A stretch of 64,000 bases of DNA, from the NCBI RefSeq assembly GCF_019904295.1, contig NZ_CP065359.1, positions 1,141,001 to 1,205,000 of the forward strand, in the 5' to 3' direction. Each line of letters begins with the position of its first letter. Position 1 is the first letter of the stretch. A program made the position numbers and the translations under genes. This DNA is from Ruegeria sp. SCSIO 43209. GTDB lineage: Bacteria; Pseudomonadota; Alphaproteobacteria; Rhodobacterales; Rhodobacteraceae. Below the pieces are notes generated by a model. It was not told the origin of the DNA. It saw only the letters and a list, made by a program, of their open reading frames with translations, and did not search any database. Positions 43,551-53,135 of the stretch are shown piece by piece.

Positions 43551-44534
43551 TTGGCCCTGCGTCTTGCTGAAAAGGATCTGACTCCTCCGGTGCTGCTGGC
43601 ACCAATGGCCGGAATCACCGACCGGCCTTTTAGGGACCTTGTGATGCGCTTCGGCGCGGGCATGGTTGTCAGCGAAATGGTCGCCAGCCAAGAGATGGTA
43701 CAGGCCAAACCAGGCGTACGTGAACGGGCCGAGCTGTCGGCGGATGTGGAAAACACCGCGGTGCAACTGGCCGGACGCGAGGCGCATTGGATGGCCGAGG
43801 CCGCCCGGCAAGTCGCTGACCGGGGCGCGCGCGTGATCGATATCAATATGGGTTGCCCAGCCAAGAAGGTAACCAACGGCTATTCCGGTTCGGCTTTGTT
43901 GAAAACTCCGGACCATGCACTGACGCTGATCGAGGCCGTTGTGGGTGCAGTTGATGTGCCTGTTACGCTGAAAACGCGGCTAGGCTGGGATGACAATCTG
44001 CTGAACGCGCCGGATGTGGCGCGGCGTGCGCAGGACGCAGGCATCCGGATGGTGACCATCCATGGGCGTACGCGCTGTCAATTCTATAAAGGCCGGGCAG
44101 ATTGGCGGGCGATCCGGGCGGTGAAACAAGCCGTCTCGATCCCTGTCATCGCAAACGGTGACATCGTCGATACCGAGGCCGCGCAAATCGCGCTGAATCA
44201 ATCCGGGGCCGATGGCGTCATGATAGGTCGGGGGGCGCAGGGCAAGCCCTGGCTGCTGGCGCAGATTTGCCATGATCTCTATGGCGCTGCTTCTCCAACC
44301 ATTCCCACGGGCACTGAACTGATCGAGATGGTGCGTGGCCACTATCTGGCGATGCTGGAGTTCTACGGTACCGATCTGGGCCTGCGCGTCGCACGCAAAC
44401 ATCTCGGTTGGTACATGGATGAGGCCGGAACACCCGCCACCTTGCGGCGGGCTGTCCTGACATCCCGCGACACCAATGAGGTGTTACGGCTTTTGGCAGA
44501 TGCGCTTAGTGGCACGGCGGAGGCAGCAGCATGA
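43551..44534 (+). CDS. dusB: tRNA-dihydrouridine synthase DusB (NifR3)
   Basis: DusB reduces uridine in the tRNA D-loop using FMN and NADPH. The 327-residue protein has APMAGITDRPFR, the catalytic-Cys motif INMGCPAKKV, the flavin-binding TLKTRLGWD, TIHGRTRCQFYKG and the C-terminal GRGAQGKPWL. I chose TTG at 43551, which gives LALRLAEKDLTPPVLLAPMAG, the family start, over a longer frame beginning with TTG at 43476. It overlaps ntrB by 4 bases, the classical nifR3-ntrB arrangement of alphaproteobacteria. Confidence 0.92.
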   Translation: MALRLAEKDLTPPVLLAPMAGITDRPFRDLVMRFGAGMVVSEMVASQEMVQAKPGVRERAELSADVENTAVQLAGREAHWMAEAARQVADRGARVIDINMGCPAKKVTNGYSGSALLKTPDHALTLIEAVVGAVDVPVTLKTRLGWDDNLLNAPDVARRAQDAGIRMVTIHGRTRCQFYKGRADWRAIRAVKQAVSIPVIANGDIVDTEAAQIALNQSGADGVMIGRGAQGKPWLLAQICHDLYGAASPTIPTGTELIEMVRGHYLAMLEFYGTDLGLRVARKHLGWYMDEAGTPATLRRAVLTSRDTNEVLRLLADALSGTAEAAA

Positions 44535-45610
44535 CCTCTGACCAGAGCATCTGGACCTCGCTTCCGGTTCCGGCGTTCATTATCGATGCCGAAGATCGGA
44601 TATCGGACGTCAACTCCTCGGGTGAGGGGTTTCTGAACGCCTCCCGCAAGGCAGTGATTGGACACCCGGTCTGGGATCAACTCGCGGTTGACGCGCCGTT
44701 GGAAGAGGCGTTTCTGCGCGCGCGTCAACAAGGTACACCGCTGTTCGTGAACGATGTGGACGTTGGGTCGGGCAATCGCGCGCCGCTACAATGTGCGCTG
44801 CAAATCGCGCCGCTGATGGGGCATCCCGGTTCAATGATCATGATCATCTCGCCGCGCGAACTGGCCGGTCGGATGACCCGTGGCAACACTGTGAAATCGG
44901 CAGCGCAGTCTGCGATTGGCATGGCCGAGATGCTGGCGCATGAGATCAAGAACCCTTTGGCAGGGATCACCGGTGCGGCGCAATTGCTCAGCATGAATAT
45001 TTCGCAGCAAGATCTTGAGCTCACTGACCTTATCGTTGAGGAAAGCCGCCGCATAGTGAAGTTGTTGGAGCAAGTAGAACAGTTCGGCAACCTGTCTCAA
45101 CCCGATTTCAAACCGGTCAATATCCACGATGTACTGGATCGCGCGCGCAGGTCAGCGCTGTTGGGTTTTGGCGCGCATATGACGATTATCGAGGATTACG
45201 ACCCCTCGCTGCCCTTGGCCTATGGGGACCCGGATCAGTTCCTGCAGGTGGTTCTGAACTTGCTCAAAAACGCTTCGGAAGCTGCTGATGGCAACGGTAC
45301 AATCCGGCTGCGTACCTATTTTGAGCATTCATTCCGACTGCGGCGCAGTGACGGTTCGGGTCATTCGCTGCCTCTGCAGATCGAGATTATTGATGATGGG
45401 CCGGGCCTGCCGGAAAATATTCGCAGTGATATTTTCGACCCCTTCGTGTCGGGCAAGGAGAACGGCACCGGGCTTGGGCTGGCGCTGGTCAGCAAGATCG
45501 TTTCCGACCACGACGGCTGGATTTCGGCTGAATCTGTGCCCGGTCGCACTAGTTTTCGACTGTCCCTGCGGCGTGCACCGAACGACGCGTATGAAAAGGA
45601 GAGCATCTGA
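44531..45610 (+). CDS. ntrB: nitrogen regulation histidine kinase NtrB
   Basis: NtrB senses nitrogen through PII and phosphorylates NtrC. The 359-residue soluble protein has a PAS domain (about residues 1-110), the phospho-acceptor His in [18 protein letters not shown] (about 138) and the ATPase domain with [20 protein letters not shown] and the GTGLGLALV region. It overlaps dusB at the start, and its stop shares a base with the ntrC start, so the genes are strongly coupled. Confidence 0.95.
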   Translation: MTSDQSIWTSLPVPAFIIDAEDRISDVNSSGEGFLNASRKAVIGHPVWDQLAVDAPLEEAFLRARQQGTPLFVNDVDVGSGNRAPLQCALQIAPLMGHPGSMIMIISPRELAGRMTRGNTVKSAAQSAIGMAEMLAHEIKNPLAGITGAAQLLSMNISQQDLELTDLIVEESRRIVKLLEQVEQFGNLSQPDFKPVNIHDVLDRARRSALLGFGAHMTIIEDYDPSLPLAYGDPDQFLQVVLNLLKNASEAADGNGTIRLRTYFEHSFRLRRSDGSGHSLPLQIEIIDDGPGLPENIRSDIFDPFVSGKENGTGLGLALVSKIVSDHDGWISAESVPGRTSFRLSLRRAPNDAYEKESI

Positions 45611-46977
45611 TGGATGGCACAGTTCTGGTTGCCGATGACGACCGCACGATCCGCACGGTTCTGACACAGGCCCTGACGCGGGCGGGGTGCAAGGTTCACG
45701 CGACATCTTCGCTGACCACGCTGATGCGCTGGGTGGCCGAAGGCAAGGGCGACGTTGTGATCTCGGACGTGGTAATGCCGGATGGAAACGGGTTGGAGAT
45801 GCTGCCAAAGATCGCGCAGGACCGTCCCGGTTTGCCGGTCATCGTGATCTCGGCCCAGAACACCATCATGACAGCCATTCAGGCGGCTGAGGCGGAAGCT
45901 TATGATTATCTGCCAAAGCCTTTCGATTTGCCCGATCTGATGAAGCGCACCGCGAGGGCGCTGGATCAAAAGCAGCGGGTACAGGCTGAGCCGGTGATGG
46001 CCAGCGAAGACCGACCTGATGAACTGCCGCTTGTCGGGCGCACCTCGGTGATGCAGGCGCTTTATCGTCTGGTCGCTCGGGTGATGAACACGGATCTGTC
46101 TGTGATGATTTCTGGTGAAAGTGGGACGGGTAAATCTCTGATAGCACGCGCTATTCACGATTTCTCTGACCGAAGGACACTGCCCTTTGTCACCGTGACA
46201 GCTGCCGATCTGAGCGATTTGGAAGGCCCGGCACGGGTTATGGCGCGCGTACGTGGTGGTACGCTGCTGATCGATGAAATTGCCGATATTGATGATGAGA
46301 TCCAGGCCCGTATCGTGCGCATGATGGACACGCCGGGCGATCACGTGCCGCGTTTCATGGCCACAAGTCAATCAGATCTGACCGACGCGATGGAAAACGG
46401 TCGCGTGCGGCAAGATCTCTATTACCGTCTCTGCGGTGCGACGATCCACGTGCCTGCGTTGCGCGAACGGGTTGATGATATCACCTTGCTGACCGATCAC
46501 TTTCTGGCGCGGGAGGAGCGGGAAAGCGGCGCGCAGCGTCGCCTCAGCCCCGAAGCGGTCGAGTTGGTGCGCCGGTATTCCTGGCCCGGCAATGTCCGAC
46601 AGCTTGAAAATGCGATCCGGCGTCTTGGTCTAACCAGCCGTTCTGATGAAATCTCGCGCACCGAAGTTGAGATGGTGCTGGGTAGCCAGCCCGAGGCCGA
46701 ACCAGTTCTGGGTGATGGCGAGCGTGAGAAGCTGTCATCTTCGGTTGGTCGTCACCTGCGCCGGTATTTTGATCTGCACGGAAACATCCTGCCGCCTCCC
46801 GGCCTCTATCAACGTATTCTACGCGAGGTCGAGGCACCGTTGATCGAAATCGCGCTGGATGCGACTGGTGGAAATCAGGCAAAATGTGCTGATCTCCTGG
46901 GGATTAACCGGAATACGCTGCGGAAAAAGATTACTGACCTCGATATTCAGGTGACACGCCGTCGCAAACTGATGTAA
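45610..46977 (+). CDS. ntrC: nitrogen regulation response regulator NtrC, without the GAFTGA motif
   Basis: The 455-residue protein has a receiver domain with VADDD at the N-terminus and the phosphoacceptor in ISDVVMPDG, then an AAA+ domain ([15 protein letters not shown]) and the C-terminal Fis-type helix-turn-helix ([20 protein letters not shown]). Between [12 protein letters not shown] and [18 protein letters not shown] the whole ELFGHEKGAFTGA segment is deleted, so it should not activate sigma-54. R. capsulatus NtrC has the same loss and activates sigma-70 promoters. The stop-start overlap with ntrB supports coupled translation. Confidence 0.95.
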   Translation: MDGTVLVADDDRTIRTVLTQALTRAGCKVHATSSLTTLMRWVAEGKGDVVISDVVMPDGNGLEMLPKIAQDRPGLPVIVISAQNTIMTAIQAAEAEAYDYLPKPFDLPDLMKRTARALDQKQRVQAEPVMASEDRPDELPLVGRTSVMQALYRLVARVMNTDLSVMISGESGTGKSLIARAIHDFSDRRTLPFVTVTAADLSDLEGPARVMARVRGGTLLIDEIADIDDEIQARIVRMMDTPGDHVPRFMATSQSDLTDAMENGRVRQDLYYRLCGATIHVPALRERVDDITLLTDHFLAREERESGAQRRLSPEAVELVRRYSWPGNVRQLENAIRRLGLTSRSDEISRTEVEMVLGSQPEAEPVLGDGEREKLSSSVGRHLRRYFDLHGNILPPPGLYQRILREVEAPLIEIALDATGGNQAKCADLLGINRNTLRKKITDLDIQVTRRRKLM

Positions 46978-47076
46978 TATCGCCACACAAACAGTGGCAT
47001 TCGGGTTCGACCCCGGGAACGACCACGATATATGGCGGTAAGCCGCGCAAGCGGCACATCAGAATGAGGGCAGACG
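46978..47076. other. ntrC-ntrY gap with GC-rich symmetry
   Basis: The 99-base gap holds a palindromic stretch CGGG-TTCGAC-CCCG (47002-47015) followed by CGGGAACG. It resembles a tRNA T-arm but has no matching arms. It may be an RNA structure between ntrC and ntrY; no terminator T-run is present. Confidence 0.3.
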
Positions 47077-49365
47077 GTGGCAACCCGGGCACAGAACGGG
47101 CCGATCCTATCGATCAACCGGTGGCGCAAGTCCCGGAGGATGCGCAATTTCAGTACCTTGGGACTGGTTATGCTGGGCCCGGTTCTGGCGCTTGCAACCT
47201 ATCTCGTCATTGGCCCTTTTGATCTTGGCGCTGCGGCACCGACACTGCGGCTGATTTTGTTGGCTGATCTGGTCTACGTGCTGGTCGTAGCTGCGCTGGT
47301 GTTGGGCCAATTGTTCAGTCTGATCGCCGCACGTCGCGCGAAATCTGCGGGCTCCCGTCTTCACCTGCGCCTGATCGGCGCTTTCACGCTGTTGGCTCTG
47401 GTACCGACGGTCACCGTGGCGATTTTCGCCGGGCTGACGGTGAATATCGGCCTTGAAGGTTGGTTCTCGGACCGTGTGCGGCAGGTGGTTGGGTCGTCAC
47501 TGACTGCGGCCGAGGCTTACGAGCAGGAACACCGCGAGGGCCTGACGCAGGATGCGGTTGTTCTGGCGCGTTTCCTCGATAACGCGCGATCGTTGGATTA
47601 TTTTGTCTCAGACGCCGAATTGCGAGAGGTTCTGGCCCAGGGGCAGGCCCAGATACAACGCGGTTTGCGCGAGGCCTATGTGATCGATGGCAGCGCCGAA
47701 ATCCGGTCGCGCGGTGATCGGTCCTACCTGTTCGACTACGAGGCACCAACTCCCGAAGAGATGATCGAGGCCAATGATCAGGGCGTGGCCATCATTGCCG
47801 ATTGGGAGAACAGCGAATTCCGCGCGCTTGTTCCTTTGCATGCCTATCTTGACCGGTATCTTTATGTCAGTCGCGAGGTTGATGGGCAGCTTCTGACCTT
47901 GCTTGATGAAACCAAAGAGACAGCACAGTTCTACAGCCAACTGGAAAGCGAGCGGGGCAGGGTCCTGTTCGAATTCGGCCTTCTGTATCTCGGCTTTGCT
48001 GTGATCCTGATTCTGGCCGCGATGTCGCTGGGCATGTGGTTCGCTGAACGTCTTTCTCGCCCTGTTGGACGGCTGACAACGGCGGCGCAGCGCGTTGGTG
48101 CTGGTGATCTGAGTGTTCAGGTCATCGAAGAGGCCAGCGATGACGAAATCGCGATGCTGGGCCGCTACTTCAACCAGATGACTCGTCAGTTGAAGGGGCA
48201 GCGCGACACGCTGTTGGAAAACACTCGCCATATCGAACGTCGAAGGCGGCTATTTGATTCAGTGCTAAGCTCGGTGACATCCGGTGTCGTTGGCGTTGAT
48301 TCAGAGGGCTGTGTGACCTTCGTGAACCGATCCGCCGAACGTCTTCTGGGCTGGTCTGGTGGAGAGCAGAACCTGGCAATCGGCATCGCTGTTCCCGAAT
48401 TTTTGCCTTTGTTCGAAGCCCTTAAGGACAGCGGGCAAGAGGCGGTCCAGGGGGAGATCAAGGTAACCCGCAAAGGCCGGTTGGAGAACTTACTGGTACG
48501 CATGGCGACGCGGCGTGGCGAGGATGGAAGGCTGGAAGGCTACGTTGTGGCCTTTGATGACGTGACCGATCTGGTAAGCGCGCAGCGCATGGCGGCGTGG
48601 GGTGATGTGGCCCGTCGCATTGCGCATGAGATCAAGAATCCGCTGACACCGATCCAACTGAGCGCCGAGCGAATCAAACGCAAATTCTCGCGCAAGCTGG
48701 ACGAGGACGATTGCGATAGCCTGGAATCGATGACCGACGTGATCGTGCGGCAGACCAATGATCTGCGGCGGATTGTTGACGAGTTCTCGAAATTCGCACG
48801 CATGCCCGAACCGGAACGGCGCGAAGAGAATATCGTGACGCTAGTGCGTGAGGCGGTTCTGTTGCAGCAGGCGGGTCAGCCTGATGTTCAGATCGATGCG
48901 GACTTACCTGAACAGCCCATTTTGGCGGATGTGGATTCGACCATGTTGAGCCAGGCGTTGACGAACCTGATCAAGAACGCGGGCGAGGCTATTGAAACGC
49001 TGAAAGAAAAAGGTGCACCGGAAAATCTGAAACCTCAGATCAAAGTCGTTGTCTCCACTGACGATGCAGGAACGCAGATCACCATTGCGGACAATGGCAT
49101 CGGTCTGCCCGAGGACAGGGCACGGCTGTTCGAACCTTATGTGACCACGCGTGACGAAGGCACCGGCCTTGGCCTGCCCATCGTAAAGAAGATCATCGAA
49201 GAACATGGCGGAGCGCTGACATTGGAAGACGCGCCCACATTCGACGGACAGGACCATTTCGGCGCAATGGCTGTCATTCGTCTCCCCGGGGCCTCAGGCG
49301 GCCCGACAAATGCGCCGGAAAAACAGGCGATTAAAACAAACAAACTGAAAGCAGGCCAAAGATGA
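47077..49365 (+). CDS. ntrY: nitrogen regulation histidine kinase NtrY
   Basis: The 762-residue membrane sensor kinase pairs with NtrX in nitrogen and redox control. It has membrane segments near the N-terminus (about 30-55, 65-95, 105-130), a large periplasmic region, another membrane segment near 310, a HAMP domain, a PAS domain (about 395-500) and the kinase with His in [25 protein letters not shown], then NLIKNAGEA and GTGLGLPIV. It starts with GTG at 47077 after a GAGGGCAG ribosome site. It overlaps ntrX by 4 bases. Confidence 0.95.
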   Translation: MATRAQNGPILSINRWRKSRRMRNFSTLGLVMLGPVLALATYLVIGPFDLGAAAPTLRLILLADLVYVLVVAALVLGQLFSLIAARRAKSAGSRLHLRLIGAFTLLALVPTVTVAIFAGLTVNIGLEGWFSDRVRQVVGSSLTAAEAYEQEHREGLTQDAVVLARFLDNARSLDYFVSDAELREVLAQGQAQIQRGLREAYVIDGSAEIRSRGDRSYLFDYEAPTPEEMIEANDQGVAIIADWENSEFRALVPLHAYLDRYLYVSREVDGQLLTLLDETKETAQFYSQLESERGRVLFEFGLLYLGFAVILILAAMSLGMWFAERLSRPVGRLTTAAQRVGAGDLSVQVIEEASDDEIAMLGRYFNQMTRQLKGQRDTLLENTRHIERRRRLFDSVLSSVTSGVVGVDSEGCVTFVNRSAERLLGWSGGEQNLAIGIAVPEFLPLFEALKDSGQEAVQGEIKVTRKGRLENLLVRMATRRGEDGRLEGYVVAFDDVTDLVSAQRMAAWGDVARRIAHEIKNPLTPIQLSAERIKRKFSRKLDEDDCDSLESMTDVIVRQTNDLRRIVDEFSKFARMPEPERREENIVTLVREAVLLQQAGQPDVQIDADLPEQPILADVDSTMLSQALTNLIKNAGEAIETLKEKGAPENLKPQIKVVVSTDDAGTQITIADNGIGLPEDRARLFEPYVTTRDEGTGLGLPIVKKIIEEHGGALTLEDAPTFDGQDHFGAMAVIRLPGASGGPTNAPEKQAIKTNKLKAGQR

Positions 49366-50771
49366 GCGACATTCTGATCGTAGATGACGAACGCGATATT
49401 CGCGAATTGGTGTCCGACATTCTGGAGGACGAAGGCTATTCCACCCGGCTGGCAGCAAACTCGGACGAGTGCATGTCGTCGATCAATGCTGAACCTCCGG
49501 GATTGTTAATCCTGGATATCTGGCTGAAAGACAGCCGTATGGACGGGATCGATATCCTGAAAGCGGTGAAACGGGACAACCCGGATGTGCCGGTGGTGAT
49601 CATTTCGGGCCACGGTAATATCGAAATTGCGGTGGCCGCGATCAAACAGGGGGCATACGACTTTATCGAAAAGCCCTTTAATATTGACCAGTTGATGGTT
49701 GTGATCCGTCGCGCGATGGAAACCTCGCGCCTGCGTCGCGAGAATGCCTCGCTGAAGCGGCAGGAGGTCAGCTGTTCAGACATGATTGGCAATTCTGCGT
49801 CGTTCCGAGCGATGCAGGGGCAGTTGGACAAGGTAACAAAGTCGAATGGCCGGGTTATGCTCAGCGGGCCGGCTGGGTCGGGCAAGGAAATTGCCGCGCG
49901 CTATATCCATGCCCATTCCAACCGGGCGAATGCCCCATTTGTGACGGTCAATTGTGCGGGGATTGAACCTGAGAGGGTTGAAGAGGTTCTGTTCGGACGA
50001 GAATCGTCTGAGCGCGGAATCGAGTCAGGCCTGCTGGAAGAGGCGCATGGCGGCGTTGTCTACTTCGACGAAGTCGCTGACATGCCGCTGGGGACGCAGT
50101 CCAAGATTCTTCGCGTGTTGGTTGATCAGCAATTCCAGCGTGTCGGTGGCTCTGACAAGGTGCGGGTTGATCTGCGGGTCATTTCCTCGACCAACCGCGA
50201 TCTGGAAGAAGAGATCGCCGCCGAACGATTCCGCGAAGAACTGTATCACCGGCTGAATGTGGTGCCGATTGCGGTTCCCTCGCTGGAGGAACGGCGAGAG
50301 GACATCCCGGTTCTGGCGCAACATTTCATCGAGATGTGCAACGATACACAGGGTCTGCCGATGCGCGAGCTGTCGGATGAGGCTATTGCTTTGCTACAAA
50401 CGATGACATGGCCGGGCAATGTGCGTCAGCTGAAGAACCTGATCGAGCGGGTGCTGATCCTAGGCGACAGCACTGGCCCGATCGAGGCCCGCGAGTTGCC
50501 CAACGAAGAAGAGAAATCCGACGAGTCCGGGCGCGTGGTACTGTCTGGCGCACTGGCGACGCTGCCGCTGCGTGAGGCGCGCGAAGCGTTCGAGCGTGAA
50601 TATTTGCTGACCCAGATCAATCGGTTTGGTGGCAACATAAGCCGCACGGCCAGTTTTGTCGGCATGGAACGCAGCGCCTTGCATCGCAAGCTCAAGTCGC
50701 TGGGCGTAGTGACCTCGAATAAATCCGGTGCGCGGGTGGCTCAAATTGACGAGCCCGAACCAGCCGAGTGA
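49362..50771 (+). CDS. ntrX: nitrogen regulation response regulator NtrX
   Basis: The 469-residue regulator has a receiver domain (DILIVDDERDIRELVSDILED and LILDIWLKDSRMDG), a AAA+ domain (SGPAGSGKEIAARYIHAHSN, FFDEVADMPLG) and a Fis-type HTH (GNISRTASFVGMERSALHRKLKSLG). The GAFTGA loop is absent, with LFGRESSERGIESGLLEEAHGG in its place, which is common in NtrX. It overlaps ntrY and is followed by an XRE gene whose start codon overlaps its stop. Confidence 0.94.
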   Translation: MSDILIVDDERDIRELVSDILEDEGYSTRLAANSDECMSSINAEPPGLLILDIWLKDSRMDGIDILKAVKRDNPDVPVVIISGHGNIEIAVAAIKQGAYDFIEKPFNIDQLMVVIRRAMETSRLRRENASLKRQEVSCSDMIGNSASFRAMQGQLDKVTKSNGRVMLSGPAGSGKEIAARYIHAHSNRANAPFVTVNCAGIEPERVEEVLFGRESSERGIESGLLEEAHGGVVYFDEVADMPLGTQSKILRVLVDQQFQRVGGSDKVRVDLRVISSTNRDLEEEIAAERFREELYHRLNVVPIAVPSLEERREDIPVLAQHFIEMCNDTQGLPMRELSDEAIALLQTMTWPGNVRQLKNLIERVLILGDSTGPIEARELPNEEEKSDESGRVVLSGALATLPLREAREAFEREYLLTQINRFGGNISRTASFVGMERSALHRKLKSLGVVTSNKSGARVAQIDEPEPAE

Positions 50772-51358
50772 TTGCCGCGCCGAATAAGAAGACCGCAGCC
50801 GTTTCCATCGGTTTTCCCGCCTTTGGTAAACGGTTGAAGCGGTTGCGGCGGTCGGTTGGACTTAAGCAATCCGCCCTCGCAGATCTGATTGAAGTCGACC
50901 AAACCACGATTTCCCGGTGGGAAAACGGGGGTCAAACGCCATCGCCGCATATTCAACAGTCCGTTTTTGCAGCGTTGGGGCCGGTTCGGGTGCAGGATTC
51001 TGCGCTGAAACGTCTGGTCGTTCATTCGGCAGAGTGCTTGCACCTTGTCGAAGAGGCCAGCCATATCTGCCTTGCTTATTCGGGCAGCCGGGCGCGGGAT
51101 TGGAAGACCTCACAGCGCGCCTTGCTGGGCGTGTCGCTTTGGCAATTTGCAACGGATGAGATCCGACAAGCCGAAGCAGAACTGCAGAAAGATGGCTGGT
51201 GGGATTTGCATTCGCCTTCACCCAAAGCGTTTCTGACTTCCGAGGCTGTGCATGATCAAATCAGGATCAGCGCCGGGCAAATCGTGTGGGAGCGGTTGTA
51301 TCTGGGTGATGGCACTCCGGTCCGTCTGGTCAGCGGGCGGCGCGAAGTCACCGCATAA
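50768..51358 (+). CDS. XRE-family regulator
   Basis: The 196-residue protein has a Cro/C1 helix-turn-helix near the start (RRSVGLKQSALADLIEVDQTTISRWENG), and a C-terminal part that resembles a PAS or receiver-less sensor region but that I cannot name (VVHSAECLHLVEEASHICLAYSGSR). It starts with GTG at 50768, overlapping the ntrX TGA, so it may be co-transcribed with ntrYX. It is unusual between ntrX and trkA. Confidence 0.78.
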   Translation: MIAAPNKKTAAVSIGFPAFGKRLKRLRRSVGLKQSALADLIEVDQTTISRWENGGQTPSPHIQQSVFAALGPVRVQDSALKRLVVHSAECLHLVEEASHICLAYSGSRARDWKTSQRALLGVSLWQFATDEIRQAEAELQKDGWWDLHSPSPKAFLTSEAVHDQIRISAGQIVWERLYLGDGTPVRLVSGRREVTA

Positions 51359-51401
51359 TTTATGCGTTCCGCTGTCAGGTTAGGCGCGATAGACCGGCTG
51401 C

Positions 51402-52595
51402 ATGAGTGACTCTTTTCGCACATTCTTGCAGGTCATGCTGATCTGGTTTGCTGGCCTCGGTGCGGCAACCCAATTTGCAAAGATTGCCGTACCATTTTCT
51501 GATGTGGGGCTGTTGTACCCGGACAACGCTGCCGTGATCGGCTGGTTGCTGTCCATTATCAGTCTAATGGGGGCTGCTTTGGGCGCGATATCCGGAGCGA
51601 TCACAGCGCGTATTGGGCCAAATCGTCTATTGCTATTAGGGCTTGTGCTCGGTGGCGCGTTATCTTTGCTGCAAGCAAGCTTGCCGGTTTTTCAACTGAT
51701 GCTGCTCAGCCGGGTGATCGAGGGGCTGTCCCATCTTGCGATTGTGGTGGCGGCACCGACGCTGATTGCTCAGATCACATCCGGTCGGGCGCGGTATAAT
51801 TCCATGGTGCTGTGGAGTACATTCTTTGGCGTTGCATTCGCATTAAACGCTTGGGTTGGGCTGCCCATCGTCGATCGTTTCGGACTGCCCACATACTTTG
51901 CCATGCACGGGGGTCTGATGCTGCTGATCGCCGCGCTGATCGCGCTTAGCAATCTGAAAACCGACATGGGCCAGACGGAGGGTACCGGGTGGGGGCTCTC
52001 CGCCTTCCTTGATGTGCATATCAGGACCTACCGCTCACCCTTTATTTCGGCCCCGGCAATTGGCTGGTTCTTTTACACGCTGACATTTGTTTCTCTGTTA
52101 GCGATCCTGCCGGGTCGTTTACCCGAAGGGCAGGGTGCATCGATTGCAGCACTTATGCCCCTGGCAGGGATTGTACTGTCATGGCTGCTGGTGCCCTTGC
52201 TGTTGACCGTCCTGTCCTGCGTCAGCGTCGTCAATCTGGGCTTTGTGCTGGGGATCGCGACGATCATCGCATTGTTTCTGGGGGCGCCCCTTACGTTCGG
52301 ATGTATCGCCTTGTTTGCCGTGCTCGGGCTTGTACAGGGCGGCAGCTTCGCCGCAGTGCCAGAGTTAAACGGTACCACCGAAGCCCAAGCTCTGAGTTAT
52401 GGTGCGATGGCGCAGATGGGCAATGCCGGAAACCTGCTTGGAACCCCGGTATTGCTGGCGATATTGCTGGGCGTCGATGAGGCTGGCATGTTTGTAGCCG
52501 TCGCCGCGTTCTATAGCATCGCGATCATAGCGCATCTGCTGCTGGCGCGGCGTCGCAAATCAGCCGGCTTGTCCCGGAGTGACGATCTGAAATGA
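51402..52595 (+). CDS. major facilitator superfamily transporter
   Basis: The 397-residue membrane protein has about twelve membrane segments in two halves, the LGAISGAITARIGPNRLLLLG turn between segments 2 and 3 and a long central loop (TDMGQTEGTG). Substrate and direction are unknown. It lies between an XRE gene and a convergent lipoprotein gene, whose 3' end overlaps it by 36 bases. Confidence 0.87.
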   Translation: MSDSFRTFLQVMLIWFAGLGAATQFAKIAVPFSDVGLLYPDNAAVIGWLLSIISLMGAALGAISGAITARIGPNRLLLLGLVLGGALSLLQASLPVFQLMLLSRVIEGLSHLAIVVAAPTLIAQITSGRARYNSMVLWSTFFGVAFALNAWVGLPIVDRFGLPTYFAMHGGLMLLIAALIALSNLKTDMGQTEGTGWGLSAFLDVHIRTYRSPFISAPAIGWFFYTLTFVSLLAILPGRLPEGQGASIAALMPLAGIVLSWLLVPLLLTVLSCVSVVNLGFVLGIATIIALFLGAPLTFGCIALFAVLGLVQGGSFAAVPELNGTTEAQALSYGAMAQMGNAGNLLGTPVLLAILLGVDEAGMFVAVAAFYSIAIIAHLLLARRRKSAGLSRSDDLK

Positions 52596-53039
52596 CCCGT
52601 CGTCAAATTTCACGAAACAGGACGCGCTGTTCAGCGGCGGGAGCGTCGTGGTGCGCGTGGGCGTGACCCGCGATTTGACACCTTGTTTGCAAGGCGGAAG
52701 GCTGACCGGGCGATAGCCCTTTTGGGCCATGCACTGCGCCTCGACCTTGTTTCTCAGCCCCTGATTCACGTCGACGGTATAGACCCGCCCAGGCTCCCAC
52801 CATCCGGGGTTGCGATAGCAGCGTCCTCGGCCATCGCAATAGGTGCGCCCGGGCCAATAGACTGGCGGGCTCTGCCGGACCTGATTGGCGACAGGGGCGT
52901 CCTTGAGCGCCTGCACCTGGCAGTTCGTGGTCTCGGTCTGCATCCGCGAGACGCTCTCACCTTCGCGATAATACAAAGAAAGCGGACCACAAGCGGACAG
53001 CGTCAGCAGGCAAATCAGGGCAGGCAGAATGGTTTTCAT
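52560..53039 (-). CDS. small lipoprotein with cysteine-rich conserved region
   Basis: The 159-residue protein starts MKTILPALICLLTLSACG, a lipoprotein signal with lipobox SAC. The mature part has a conserved repeat-free region with YWPGRTYCDGRGRCYRNPGW and RVYTVDVNQGLRNKVEAQCM, and the tail includes KFDDGSFQIVTPG. No family function is known to me. I chose ATG at 53039. The last 36 bases overlap the end of the transporter gene, an unusual convergent overlap. Confidence 0.75.
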   Translation of the reverse strand: MKTILPALICLLTLSACGPLSLYYREGESVSRMQTETTNCQVQALKDAPVANQVRQSPPVYWPGRTYCDGRGRCYRNPGWWEPGRVYTVDVNQGLRNKVEAQCMAQKGYRPVSLPPCKQGVKSRVTPTRTTTLPPLNSASCFVKFDDGSFQIVTPGQAG

Positions 53040-53135
53040 ATGCTTACTTTGGCGTAGCTTAGGAGGCATGACAATTCAATTGACCGCTTTGGGGGCATCT
53101 GTCATTCAAAGATTTCAGGCAGAAAGGCCAAGAGC

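Noticed and set aside
47000..47030. Possible tRNA fragment or att site
   Set aside because: The GGGTTCGACCCC sequence resembles a T-arm, but no acceptor, D or anticodon arms surround it.
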